From the NCBI GenBank assembly GCA_934234185.1, contig CAKQHO010000012.1, positions 1-50,813 of the forward strand: a stretch of DNA of 50,813 bases, in the 5' to 3' direction. Positions 42,988-50,813 of the stretch are shown here, in pieces. The translations under genes were made by a program, and so were the position numbers. Source of the stretch: an uncultured Psychrobacillus sp. (GTDB lineage: Bacteria; Bacillota; Bacilli; Bacillales_A; Planococcaceae). The stretch's first letter is position 1, and the number at the start of each line of letters is the position of its first letter. The notes beneath the pieces were generated by a model. The model searched no databases and was not told the origin of the DNA. It saw only the letters and a program-made list of their open reading frames with translations.

Positions 42988-43530
42988 CTAAAATATGACA
43001 GGTGTTACAACGCCAATTAAAATAGTTTCTTGATCGGTGGGATTCTCTCCAAAATGCTCTAAGTGCGCTGGGAAATGGATTGAATCACCTTCATTTATAA
43101 GATATTCTCTATTATCAATAGTGAAAAGTACCGAGCCTTTTATCACATAATAGAATTCTTCTCCTGGATATTGAAAAATTTGTTTTTTCTTTTGATTGGG
43201 TACAAGCTTTAAAATAAATGGAGCTAACGAACGTTGAGGGAATTTGCCATTGATACGGACATATGTGGTTTCTAGGTTGTTGATTTTTAAGTTCTTTTGA
43301 TCTTTTTTCCTAACTACATAGCTTTCTTCTCCATGTGCTTCAAAGAAGTATGTAATATTCACTTGGAAGGCATCTGCTATTTTCATCAACGAGGAAATAG
43401 CTAGAGAAGAATTGCCTCTTTCTAATTGAGATAGAAAGCCTGCGGTCAATCCTGTTTTTTCACCTAATTCTTTTAGCGTCATTCCAGATTTAATCCGGAG
43501 TTCTTTTATTTTTCTGTAGATTTCCTCCAT
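42988..43530 (-). CDS. XRE-family regulator with cupin sensor domain
   Basis: 180 aa. The helix-turn-helix (residues about 7-62) includes MTLKELGEKTGLTAGFLSQLERGNSS. The cupin domain (about 105-175) has FQYPGEEFYYVIKGSVLF and FPAHLEHFGENP. Regulators of this design often sense small molecules and control adjacent uptake or catabolic genes. First in the peptide operon, it probably regulates its own promoter, where a palindrome lies at 43559-43577. The ligand, perhaps a peptide or amino acid, is not known. Confidence 0.9.
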   Translation of the reverse strand: MEEIYRKIKELRIKSGMTLKELGEKTGLTAGFLSQLERGNSSLAISSLMKIADAFQVNITYFFEAHGEESYVVRKKDQKNLKINNLETTYVRINGKFPQRSLAPFILKLVPNQKKKQIFQYPGEEFYYVIKGSVLFTIDNREYLINEGDSIHFPAHLEHFGENPTDQETILIGVVTPVIF

Positions 43531-43558
43531 ATCAAACCTCTCTCTTAAAATTAACTAC

Positions 43559-43577
43559 CACTAAACTTTATTTAGTG
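43559..43577. promoter_or_regulatory. Palindromic operator of the peptide operon
   Basis: Perfect inverted repeat CACTAAA-N5-TTTAGTG starting 9 bases past the -10 box, at about +2 to +20. It is the likely binding site of the XRE-cupin protein. Confidence 0.5.
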
Positions 43578-43585
43578 TTGATATA

Positions 43586-43614
43586 TTTATACTCCTTTTA
43601 TTTTGAAAAATCAA
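43586..43614 (-). promoter_or_regulatory. Sigma-A promoter of the peptide operon
   Basis: TTGATT (43614-43609) and TATAAA (43591-43586) with a 17-base spacer on the minus strand, about 55 bases upstream of the regulator start. The rest of the gap to 43770 is AT-rich with nothing else I can name. Confidence 0.65.
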
Positions 43615-43770
43615 TAGAATAAATTAAATTTTCTTAATATTTTTTTAAATAAATACTAAATAATCATTAAATTCACTTAATTTACCACAAACGGATTGAA
43701 AGAAACGATAATATGTTTTTTTAAAATTTGAACATGAGTTCCAGTTTTCTATACAATACTTTGGTATATA

Positions 43771-43812
43771 AAAAGCTACCTAGTTCCAAATAGATTGGTC
43801 TAGGTAGCTTTT
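43771..43812 (-). terminator. Terminator of the MBL hydrolase gene
   Basis: AAAAGCTACCTAG (43771-43783) with CTAGGTAGCTTTT (43800-43812); the minus strand continues in T-rich sequence. Confidence 0.8.
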
Positions 43813-43818
43813 CATTGT

Positions 43819-44748
43819 TCAGCTTTTTTGCAGATAATCCATTAACCCCATGGAACATACACGAACGTCCAACTCGATGATCGGATAAACGCGGTGATCC
43901 GTTGGTATTTCGAGTTCCTGTAAAGTCATACGGATTCGTTTGTTTAGTCTTTCAGCAAGCACTTCATGAGACTCTCCCTCAGAATGAACTGCTCTAGCCT
44001 CACTTACAAAAACGTCTAGCCATTCAGATACCATAGTAAGAGCCTGGTTCACTTTTGCTGTCATTCCATAATGCCCATAGTAGATATAATCTAAATTCAT
44101 GCCTTTCATCTTATCAATAGCCGTTTGCATGGCTTCTGGATTAAATTGATTCGGAGAAGTGGAAGGCAGATAAAGCGCCACTCCATCCTGGGCTAGCTGC
44201 TCATAACGAATACCTACCGTATCTCCTGTAAACATCCCATTACTCACTGGGTCATAGATGCTGAAATGATGATTTGCATGCCCCGGAGTATCGAAAAACT
44301 GCAGTGTACATTCACTTCCGATTACAAGTGTGTCCCCGTCACCTTTTATAAGTAGCTTATCCTCTGGCACAGCCAGGACAGGCGCAAAAAGACCATCAAA
44401 CGTATCTCCATAAACTGCCTTCGCTCCTGCTATAAGCCGTTCTGGATTTGCTAAATGTCTAGCTCCCTTTGGATGAACTACTACCTTTGCATTCGGACAT
44501 TCCTGAATTAGCACCCCTGCTCCACCGGCATGATCTAAGTGAATATGCGTAACAATAATATACTTTACTTGCTCTAAAGAGAAGCCTAATTTAGCTAATC
44601 CCTCTTTTACATAAGGAACCGAAGGGCTTGGCCCAGTTTCTACTAATGTTAGCTCCTCCTCATCAATTACATAGGTGCCTGTGCGTTCTAGTAAACCCAA
44701 ATCCATCCCATCAATTAAATAAATTCTCCCATTGTCGTGTAATTTCAT
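43819..44748 (-). CDS. Metallo-beta-lactamase fold hydrolase
   Basis: 309 aa. The metal motif THIHLDHAGG is near residue 67, HxHxDH complete, and the later ligands are in DTPGHANHHFS and FTGDTVG. A helical C-terminal part (about 230-309) follows the core and may shape the active site. It is monocistronic with GGGGGGAT before the ATG. Glyoxalase II, lactonase and thioesterase are all possible; the substrate cannot be read from the sequence. Confidence 0.88.
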   Translation of the reverse strand: MKLHDNGRIYLIDGMDLGLLERTGTYVIDEEELTLVETGPSPSVPYVKEGLAKLGFSLEQVKYIIVTHIHLDHAGGAGVLIQECPNAKVVVHPKGARHLANPERLIAGAKAVYGDTFDGLFAPVLAVPEDKLLIKGDGDTLVIGSECTLQFFDTPGHANHHFSIYDPVSNGMFTGDTVGIRYEQLAQDGVALYLPSTSPNQFNPEAMQTAIDKMKGMNLDYIYYGHYGMTAKVNQALTMVSEWLDVFVSEARAVHSEGESHEVLAERLNKRIRMTLQELEIPTDHRVYPIIELDVRVCSMGLMDYLQKS

Positions 44749-44891
44749 CGTATCCCCCCAAATCCAAAAGTTATCTATATCATAACATGCTGGAAAATTA
44801 ACCTAGTAATTGAAGTCCTATTAATTTCATTTTTCCTAAAATTCCGTTAGGGTGTAAGTGGGTATGACAATCAGTTAAAAGGAGTGGCTTT

Positions 44892-46007
44892 ATGACAAAC
44901 AATTTATTCCAATCATTTACGTTTCCTTCAGGAGTAACAATCGAAAATAGAGTAATGATGGCTCCTATGACAACTTATTCTTCTGAAAAAAATGGAGATG
45001 TCTCCGAACAGGAGTTAACTTATTATGCACGCAGAGCAAAAAGTGGAATTGGAGCAGTAATAACTGCATGTGTTTATGCTGAGCCTCTAGGTGTAGGCTT
45101 CCAGTATTCTATCGGTGCTGAGGATGATGCAAGAATACCTAGCCTTCGTAAGCTTGCCAACGCCATCAAGGATAACGGCGCCAAAGCAATACTTCAAATT
45201 TTCCATGCCGGTAGAATGTCTAGCACATCTATTTTAAATGGCGAGCAGCCCGTCTCAGCAAGTAGCATTCCTGCTCCTCGTGAAAATGCAGACACTCCTC
45301 GAGAGATGTCTCATGAAGAAATAGAGAAGACAATCGCTTCTTTTAAAGAAGCAACGCGTAGAGCAATTGAAGCTGGTTTTGATGGAGTAGAAATTCATGG
45401 AGCAAATACTTATTTAATTCAACAGTTCTTCTCTCCTCATTCCAACCGCCGCCGCGACCACTGGGGTGGAACATTAGAAAAAAGAATGGCTTTTCCGCTG
45501 GCACTTGTAGAAGCGGTGAAGACTGCAGTTAGCCAGTATACAACCGCCCCATTTATCGTCGGATATCGTCTTTCTCCAGAAGAGCCTTACGATCCCGGAA
45601 TTACTATGGAGGATACATTAGCATTTGTTCGTAGGCTAGCAGATCAACACCTGGATTATATTCATATATCTGCTTCTGATTTCAACGGCGGTTCTATCCG
45701 TAATGAAAATGATACCGACTCTCGTATCGCTTTAATTCAAGAGGAAGTCGGAGATAAAATACCTGTCATCGGAGTGGGAGCTTTGCAGACAAGGGAGCAA
45801 GTAGAGCAAGCTTTAGAGATAACTCCGCTAATAGGTCTTGGGCATGCACTAGTGCAGGATCCAGACTGGATGAAAAAAATAGAAAATGCTCAGGATGATG
45901 AAATTTATGAGGCAGTATACTTGAGTAAAAAAGAAGAGCTGGATATTCCAGACCGACTTTGGAGTATTATCACTCAAAGATCCGGGTGGTTTAAAGTAGA
46001 AGAATAG
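44892..46007 (+). CDS. NADH:flavin oxidoreductase, Old Yellow Enzyme family
   Basis: 371-aa FMN TIM-barrel reductase. NRVMMAPMTTYS is the N-terminal FMN loop, QIFHAGR, FDGVEIHGANTYLIQQFFSPHSNRR (catalytic His-Asn type pair) and the C-terminal GVGALQT and IGLGHALVQDP phosphate site are all as expected. Lacking the iron-sulfur and second domain of 2,4-dienoyl-CoA reductase, it is a short YqjM/NamA-like or YqiG-like enzyme acting on activated alkenes. AAAAGGAGT precedes the ATG. Confidence 0.92.
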   Translation: MTNNLFQSFTFPSGVTIENRVMMAPMTTYSSEKNGDVSEQELTYYARRAKSGIGAVITACVYAEPLGVGFQYSIGAEDDARIPSLRKLANAIKDNGAKAILQIFHAGRMSSTSILNGEQPVSASSIPAPRENADTPREMSHEEIEKTIASFKEATRRAIEAGFDGVEIHGANTYLIQQFFSPHSNRRRDHWGGTLEKRMAFPLALVEAVKTAVSQYTTAPFIVGYRLSPEEPYDPGITMEDTLAFVRRLADQHLDYIHISASDFNGGSIRNENDTDSRIALIQEEVGDKIPVIGVGALQTREQVEQALEITPLIGLGHALVQDPDWMKKIENAQDDEIYEAVYLSKKEELDIPDRLWSIITQRSGWFKVEE

Positions 46008-46022
46008 AATAGGATTGGATTG

Positions 46023-46048
46023 GAGCCACTACCGTGGCTCTTTTCTTT
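46023..46048 (+). terminator. Terminator of the Old Yellow Enzyme gene
   Basis: GAGCCAC (46023-46029), loop TACC, GTGGCTC (46034-46040), then TTTTCTTT. Confidence 0.8.
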
Positions 46049-46187
46049 ATTCAACCTCTAAAATGTCCACAGCGACAAAACGATCCGGACCAATCGGGCA
46101 AACCCCAATGGGAATGGCCTCAATCCCTCTGCCACTATTCATATGATCTCTCTTGGCGCATCCAAGTGAGTCAATACGGTCCATCGG
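46049..46187. other. Intergenic stretch before the repeat array
   Basis: This holds no gene I can support. On the minus strand the frame ending at 46047 reads protein-like sequence (for example IPIGVCPIGPDRFVAVD), but it only runs out of the repeat array and has no start of its own. It may be a gene remnant or part of a dispersed repeat. Confidence 0.4.
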
Positions 46188-46613
46188 TTGCTTGGCTAGA
46201 CTGTATTTACAACTTTTCTCCTCGTTTTTACAACTTTTCTCGCCATTTTTACAACTTTTCCTCGCTCGGAGGGGCGGCTTGGCTGAATTTACAACTTTTC
46301 TTCTCGTTTTTACAACTTTTACTCCTATTTTTACAACTTTTCTCGCCATTTTTACAACTTTCCCTCGCTCGGAGAGGCGGCATGGCTGAATTTACAATTT
46401 TTCTTCTCATTTTTACAACTTTTACTCTTGTTTTTACAACTTTTCTCACCGTTTTTACAACTTTCCCTCGCTCGGAGGGGTGGCTTGGCTGAATTTACAA
46501 CTTTTCTTCTCGTTTTTACAACTTTTACTCTTGTTTTTACAACTTTTCTCGCCATTTTTACAACTTTCCCTCGTTCGGAGGGGTGGCTTGGCTGAATTTA
46601 CAACTTTCCTTCC
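46188..46613. repeat. Tandem array, 103-bp unit with 21-bp subrepeats
   Basis: Three full units begin at 46261, 46364 and 46467, exactly 103 bases apart, marked by CTCGCTCGGAG; a partial unit starts at 46570 and a shorter, degenerate unit (one subrepeat missing) occupies 46188-46260. Within a unit, TTTACAACTTT recurs about every 21 bases four times, separated by short C/T-rich spacers such as CTTCTCG and CTCGCCA. Frames stay open on both strands only because few stops occur; 103 is not a multiple of three, so the frame shifts at each unit and coding is unlikely. It lies between convergent gene ends. Confidence 0.9.
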
Positions 46614-46650
46614 CGGCTTGCGCCTCCTCACTAACAATCAGCAATAAAAA

Positions 46651-46677
46651 GGGAAGCCCTAGAGTTTTTGGCTTCCC
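46651..46677 (-). terminator. Terminator of the yqhH-yqhG unit
   Basis: GGGAAGCC (46651-46658) with GGCTTCCC (46670-46677), followed on the minus strand by TTTTTATT, six bases past the stop at 46684. Confidence 0.85.
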
Positions 46678-46683
46678 AGATTA

Positions 46684-47460
46684 CTATATTAAATAAAATA
46701 ATCCACCGTTAATAGCTTCAAGCTTTATACGAGGGCTATACTGCTCCTCCATAGCTTTTTTCTCCAGCTCGTAGCATTCCGGCTTGTCCTTCATGTCTAC
46801 ATAAAAATACTCCAGGACCTCTAGGTCACTTTGCCATCTAGCCTTTGCTTCCTCCGCCCAGGTATGGTCATCTCGGAGAATCATCTGCTCTACAAATTCC
46901 TCAAATCTTTCTAAAGCACGTGCAGGCTTTATCACAAAAGGGAGCTTAAAGGTATTTTCTGGAGATTCACTATCCAGCTCAAGCTCTCTTAATTTCTCCT
47001 GAAAATTCTCCACTACTACTCCTGTCATAAGGTTGACCCCTAACGAATAGAGCATTTCCTTTGTCTGATCGCAAAAATAGGATACCTTGTAGTTTACTCC
47101 TAACCAAGGAGTTAGAATCGTTTCCGTTATATTATCCGAACGCTCGTACATCTGAACGAAAGCGCCCAGCTCTCTTGTCGCTTTGAAAAGAAGATTGAGT
47201 CTTGGGGAACCAAAGTGGATCACCTCACCCTTTATATCTTCTCGCAGGCTTGCTCTATCAGTAATAAGTGTTAGCTGGGCAGGGTTGGGTTCACCTCCTG
47301 AGCTCTCAACGTATTGCCAATAGTACGGTCGATTCATAATTTTCTTATCCATATCGATGGTCAACTGGACCGTCATATAATGTGGATGCTCGGTAAGTAT
47401 CGGGCAGTTTGTTTCCTGAAAGAAGGTTTGAAGATAGCTTTGCACTTGCTGCGGATACAT
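46684..47460 (-). CDS. yqhG: YqhG family protein
   Basis: 258-aa homologue of B. subtilis YqhG, which is likewise next to yqhH. Recognisable parts are VQSYLQTFFQETNCP, DMDKKIMNRPYYWQYVES and the closing INGGLFYLI. No known catalytic motif, signal peptide or membrane segment. AGGAGGGAAAGGA precedes the ATG, 15 bases after the helicase stop. Its conserved link to an SNF2-type ATPase suggests a shared but unknown function. Confidence 0.87.
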   Translation of the reverse strand: MYPQQVQSYLQTFFQETNCPILTEHPHYMTVQLTIDMDKKIMNRPYYWQYVESSGGEPNPAQLTLITDRASLREDIKGEVIHFGSPRLNLLFKATRELGAFVQMYERSDNITETILTPWLGVNYKVSYFCDQTKEMLYSLGVNLMTGVVVENFQEKLRELELDSESPENTFKLPFVIKPARALERFEEFVEQMILRDDHTWAEEAKARWQSDLEVLEYFYVDMKDKPECYELEKKAMEEQYSPRIKLEAINGGLFYLI

Positions 47461-47475
47461 TCCTTTCCCTCCTTT

Positions 47476-49008
47476 CTACATCGATTTTTTATAGGTAGAT
47501 AATATATCGTCCAGCTCTCCCACTACTTGTTCAAACACATCTATTTTTTCATAAAGCAAATCTAAAATATGCTGTTCAATAGTATCTTGGATAGCTAAAT
47601 TATAAATATGCACATCGTGCTCCTGCCCTAAACGGTGAACACGGCCAATCCGCTGCTCTAGCTTCATCGGATTCCAAGGAAGATCGTAGTTAATGACATG
47701 ATGACAGAATTGTAAGTTGATCCCTTCTCCACCAGACTCTGTCGCTATTAACACCTGTGCCTTATCCTTAAACAGCTGCTTCATCCAGTCACGCTTGCTC
47801 TTGTTGAATTTTCCGTTGAATAAAACACTTGATATCCCTTTTGTACTTAAATACCACTGAAGATAAATCTGACTAGCTCGGTATTCTGTAAAAATGATTA
47901 CCTTGTCATTTGCCTTCTCAATAATTTCATAAGCCTTTTCTGCCTTTGAATTCACCTCTAAGCTCATCAGCCTCTGCATGAGGTCTTGCACATAATCAAT
48001 CTCTTCCTTGCCCGTACACTTTGGAAGCATATTATTTAACGTAAGGCAGGTTGCCTCCTTGCTGCTACACATTTCTTTTTGCAGGGTAATCATAGAAAAT
48101 GCCCCTGAAAATACTGGTGATACCTCTTTTAAATGCAAAAGCATATTATATACCTCTCGCTCCTCCTTCGAGAAACTAATCGGGATAATTTCTACCTTCC
48201 TGTTTGTCCATTCCACCCCAGTATCATGTCTTCGATTTCTTACCATCACCTGATTCACTAGCTCCTTCAGATATTCCTCGTGCTCCACGGTTCGTTTTCG
48301 CACGGAGAAGGATTCCTGAAATGCCTCGAAATTTCCAAGATGTCCTGGCTTTAATAAAGAAATTAAATAAAAGAGCTCGAATACATCATTCTGGACCGGC
48401 GTGGCAGTTAGTAGTAAGCAAAACTTCTTTTTGAGACCTTGCACAAATTCGTATACTTTTGTTTTGTGGTTCTTCAGCTTATGCGCCTCATCGATAATAA
48501 TAATGTCATAATCCTGCTCATAAATAAGCTCCTTGTGTGGGCTTTTCTTTGCAGTGTCCATACTCATTACGACAATATCTGACCAGTCGAGAGAATAGCT
48601 TTTCTTATAAGCAATTGCAGGAATAAAAAACTTATAATTTAACTCCTCCACCCATTGGTTAATGAGTGATGCTGGAGCTAAAATTAAGGCTTTTTTCACT
48701 AATCCTCTTACTAGATATTCCTTTAATATCAAGCCTGCCTCAATTGTTTTTCCCAGACCTACCTCATCAGCAAGAATAGCCTTCCCATTCATTCGTTCAA
48801 TAACTGTTTCTGCTACCTCCAGCTGATGTGCTAGTGGCGTGAGATTGGGTAAATACTTTGGCGCCTGTAAGCCACTGAAGTCGGAAATTAAATTATTTTT
48901 AACAATATCGTAACTCATATTATAAAGAGCCCAATTGTCCCATGGCTCTATATTTTCTAATCGCTTCAAGAAACCTTCCTTCCAATCAGACGACTTTTCA
49001 ATTAACAT
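47476..49008 (-). CDS. yqhH: SNF2-family helicase YqhH
   Basis: 510 aa from the ATG at 49008 (GAGGTG upstream). Helicase motifs in order: ILADEVGLGKTIEAGLIL (I, near residue 85), LAPASLINQW (Ia), IIIDEAHKLKN (II), LLTATPVQND (III), IFTEYRASQIYLQWYL (IV), ATESGGEGINLQFC (V) and QRIGRVHRLGQ (VI). It resembles HepA/RapA-like Swi2/Snf2 ATPases that translocate on double-stranded DNA or remodel RNA polymerase. In B. subtilis yqhH is, as I recall, divergent from the glycine-cleavage genes; here a VWA lipoprotein gene lies upstream instead. Confidence 0.92.
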   Translation of the reverse strand: MLIEKSSDWKEGFLKRLENIEPWDNWALYNMSYDIVKNNLISDFSGLQAPKYLPNLTPLAHQLEVAETVIERMNGKAILADEVGLGKTIEAGLILKEYLVRGLVKKALILAPASLINQWVEELNYKFFIPAIAYKKSYSLDWSDIVVMSMDTAKKSPHKELIYEQDYDIIIIDEAHKLKNHKTKVYEFVQGLKKKFCLLLTATPVQNDVFELFYLISLLKPGHLGNFEAFQESFSVRKRTVEHEEYLKELVNQVMVRNRRHDTGVEWTNRKVEIIPISFSKEEREVYNMLLHLKEVSPVFSGAFSMITLQKEMCSSKEATCLTLNNMLPKCTGKEEIDYVQDLMQRLMSLEVNSKAEKAYEIIEKANDKVIIFTEYRASQIYLQWYLSTKGISSVLFNGKFNKSKRDWMKQLFKDKAQVLIATESGGEGINLQFCHHVINYDLPWNPMKLEQRIGRVHRLGQEHDVHIYNLAIQDTIEQHILDLLYEKIDVFEQVVGELDDILSTYKKSM

Positions 49009-49089
49009 AAAAACACACCTCATAGCAACTAATTTTATGTTAGATTGCCCAAAAGTGAGGTGTGTATGATTATTTAAGTTTTGGTAAAA

Positions 49090-50502
49090 TTATTTTTGTT
49101 CCTCTCTAATTTTTTCTACCTCTGTTGCCCATGCTTCAATTTTATCCTTTATACGGTTATATTCGCTGTTTACCTCATTTTCTTTCATTTGCTTGAGATC
49201 GCTATTTAATTTATAAAGCTGCTTTTGCTGTTCTTCTACCTTTTTTATGAGCTCTTCCTTCTGCTCCTTTGAAAGGATACCTTCCTGCTCCAACAGAATA
49301 ATCATGTCTCTGATACGTGCACTTTCTATTGCGATAACGGATTGTAGCTTTATGAAGTTTTGCCCTAAATTATATTTGGCATTTGCAGCAGTCCATATGT
49401 CATTTCCGTTTACTCTTTTATAAATGACGTCTATGCTACTCGGGATAATCCATTTCTCTTCTATTGTGAGATTTAGTTCCTCACCAGTTTCAGCAGAGAT
49501 ATATTCTCCATTCCCGGCTGCTGCAACATCCTTCAGCTGATCCTCTCCCTGTTGATCTACGTTAAACCCAATAATATTAACTTTCCGAGCTTGACCATCC
49601 TTTGCGAATTTCGCTGCTTCTCTTATAGGGTCTCCATCACAGGTTTCCGCTCCATCACTTACAATATAGACGGTTATCGAGTCCTCGTAATCTTTATTGG
49701 CTTCATAGACTGCTTTTATCGCTGCAGCTAACGGTGTCCAGCCTTTTGCCTCTACTCCATCCACAACAGAGTCAAACTGTTTTGCATCATACGCCTGTAG
49801 AGGATAAATCTCATCTATTTGATTGCAGGAAAGCTGCTTATCCTTGTCCGCCTGTGTACCTGCATGTCCATATACATATAAAGAGACTTCACTTTCTTCT
49901 CCAATGGTACTGGCAAAACGCTTGATAGCAGTTTTGGCGATGTTCATTTTTTGTTTTCCTTCTACGGGTAGCAGCATACTGGAGCTTGCATCTAACAATA
50001 ATATAGCTTTAGATGGACTTTCTATTCCCTCCTCTGCATTCATAGTTTCCTTTCTAGGACTTGGAAGATAAGGCTCTGTTAACTCAGCCGTATAGTTTAT
50101 CTGTTCTTCTAATAAATCATTCGATGTGTTACTAGCAAAGTAATAGCGGAGCATCTTATAAAGTGTTGGAATATCTTTCATTTCGCTTGTCACTGCCCGA
50201 ATCTCTTCAAGCTCCTCATCAGTCAATTCTCTAGAATCCTTCGGCCAGCTGGATGTTTCATGGTCATATGTATACTCAGTAGCAAATACACCTGACTCTG
50301 AGGCATGCCATTCCTCGATTGTAGTAGGAATGGTAATGTTATTAATTTGCTCCCTTACAGTCATTTCGACGAGCTGAGTAGTACTCTCTCTCTGACTAGA
50401 TGATGCCGACACCTCTTCTGAAAGTTGTTCTGCTTTTGGATCTTCTTCGATACAACCAGAGAGTAGTAGCGGAATAATAAGCAAGACTATTAATCGTTTC
50501 AT
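49090..50502 (-). CDS. VWA-domain lipoprotein
   Basis: 470 aa from the ATG at 50502 (GGAGGAAA upstream); a start at 50541 lacks a site. The signal MKRLIVLLIIPLLLSGC ends in a lipobox, cysteine at residue 17. The VWA domain spans about 165-345: LLLDASSSM is the DxSxS metal site, KGWTPLAAAI gives the threonine and SDGAETCDGDP the aspartate. Residues about 400-470 are a charged coiled coil (EQQKQLYKLNSDLKQMKE). It should act on the outer membrane face as an adhesion or assembly protein. The yqhH start lies 81 bases downstream. Confidence 0.88.
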   Translation of the reverse strand: MKRLIVLLIIPLLLSGCIEEDPKAEQLSEEVSASSSQRESTTQLVEMTVREQINNITIPTTIEEWHASESGVFATEYTYDHETSSWPKDSRELTDEELEEIRAVTSEMKDIPTLYKMLRYYFASNTSNDLLEEQINYTAELTEPYLPSPRKETMNAEEGIESPSKAILLLDASSSMLLPVEGKQKMNIAKTAIKRFASTIGEESEVSLYVYGHAGTQADKDKQLSCNQIDEIYPLQAYDAKQFDSVVDGVEAKGWTPLAAAIKAVYEANKDYEDSITVYIVSDGAETCDGDPIREAAKFAKDGQARKVNIIGFNVDQQGEDQLKDVAAAGNGEYISAETGEELNLTIEEKWIIPSSIDVIYKRVNGNDIWTAANAKYNLGQNFIKLQSVIAIESARIRDMIILLEQEGILSKEQKEELIKKVEEQQKQLYKLNSDLKQMKENEVNSEYNRIKDKIEAWATEVEKIREEQK

Positions 50503-50654
50503 GGACAATTTCCTCCAGATTATCTTTTCATTTATTTCCATTACGGTCCGATAAAACTATATGTTTCAAACTCGTCCTAAAATAAGCTCTTGGAACTAGC
50601 AAAGGTAAGACAAAAGCATTAGAAAGAAAGGAAAAAATTTTTTTTAAAAACCCA

Positions 50655-50683
50655 TTGCTTTTCTCTTAAAAAAGCAATATACT
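50655..50683 (+). promoter_or_regulatory. Promoter of the tRNA-Ser gene
   Basis: TTGCTT (50655-50660) and TATACT (50678-50683) with a 17-base spacer, 35 bases ahead of the tRNA. The spacer and both boxes lie in an imperfect palindrome (ATTGCTTTT ... AAAAGCAAT). Confidence 0.65.
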
Positions 50684-50718
50684 ATTTTATGTTGTCAGAT
50701 AAACAGCATAATAATTTT

Positions 50719-50811
50719 GGAGGAATACCCAAGTCTGGCTGAAGGGATCGGTCTTGAAAACCGACAGGCGGGTCATACCGCGCGGGGGTTCGAATCCCTC
50801 TTCCTCCTCCA
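50719..50811 (+). tRNA. tRNA-Ser (anticodon UGA)
   Basis: 93 nt with encoded CCA. The acceptor stem GGAGGAA pairs with TTCCTCC, the anticodon arm is TCGGT-CTTGAAA-ACCGA with anticodon TGA, the long variable arm is present, and the T arm has GGTTCGAAT. The base between the stem and CCA is T, where serine tRNAs usually have G. The gene matches B. subtilis tRNA-Ser(UGA) closely. Confidence 0.95.
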
Positions 50812-50813
50812 TT

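Noticed and set aside
46188..46613. CRISPR array
   Set aside because: The inner repeats are 21 bases apart with near-identical short spacers and the larger unit repeats as a whole; there are no unique spacers and no cas genes.
46034..46637. Several 60-152-codon frames on both strands in the repeat array
   Set aside because: The 103-base period shifts frame at each unit, the peptides are monotonous (KVVK, SCKN), and no frame has a good ribosome binding site.
49009..49089. Glycine riboswitch upstream of yqhH
   Set aside because: The gap is only 81 bases and shows no aptamer-like structure; the glycine-cleavage genes are absent.

Overview
The window looks like a chromosome segment of a low-GC, endospore-former-type Bacillales bacterium, Bacillaceae or Planococcaceae. 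The reasons are AT-rich intergenic DNA, strong AGGAGG-type ribosome binding sites, sigma-A promoters, lipobox lipoproteins, orthologues of Bacillus subtilis YkuI, YqhG/YqhH and YdaT, and a B. subtilis-like tRNA-Ser. I could not run any database search, so family calls rest on motifs and recall.

Positions 1-13133 hold a cell-wall sugar salvage locus, all on the minus strand, in two transcription units. The upstream unit (13064 to 7782) encodes a BadF-type MurNAc/GlcNAc kinase, a double-GNAT acetyltransferase, an AmiE-like amidase of the beta-lactamase fold, a PIG-L family deacetylase and the GH3 glucosaminidase NagZ. The downstream unit (7479 to 1) encodes AnmK, an ABC sugar transporter (binding lipoprotein plus two permeases, no ATPase), the exo-muramidase NamZ, the etherase MurQ and a second double-GNAT protein cut by the window edge. 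Only the binding protein has a secretion signal. This suggests import of muropeptide sugars by ABC transport and cytoplasmic dismantling to GlcNAc-6-P, in place of the extracellular hydrolases plus MurP PTS route of B. subtilis.

Positions 13256-26604 carry a GMC/gluconate-dehydrogenase-like oxidoreductase with a Tat-signal small subunit, an unrecognised 230-aa protein, a HIT protein overlapping a PP2C-like phosphatase, a TPP-dependent enzyme, a large GAF-GAF-PAS-GGDEF-EAL protein, a CNT nucleoside transporter with a short upstream ORF, a degenerate-EAL YkuI homologue followed by a 22-codon ORF, and a SIMPL-domain protein.

Positions 26729-34352 are a patchwork of short units: an aldehyde dehydrogenase, a hydrolase remnant, a YdaT-like stress protein with a SigB-like promoter, a small basic protein behind a palindromic promoter, a ferrochelatase-like protein, a VWA protein, a TsuA/TsuB thiosulfate uptake pair, a small membrane protein, a macrodomain protein with a helical C-terminal extension, and a SLAP-domain protein.

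Positions 34390-43614 are one long minus-strand operon for peptide uptake and hydrolysis: XRE-cupin regulator, OppD and OppF ATPases, an M19-like dipeptidase, a family 5 binding lipoprotein, DppB and DppC permeases, and two tandem alpha/beta hydrolases of the proline iminopeptidase type. A strong promoter with a palindrome just downstream precedes it.

Positions 43771-50813 hold an MBL hydrolase, an Old Yellow Enzyme family reductase, a 103-bp tandem repeat array in a convergent intergenic region, YqhG and the SNF2-type helicase YqhH, a VWA lipoprotein, and a tRNA-Ser(UGA) with its promoter at the right edge.
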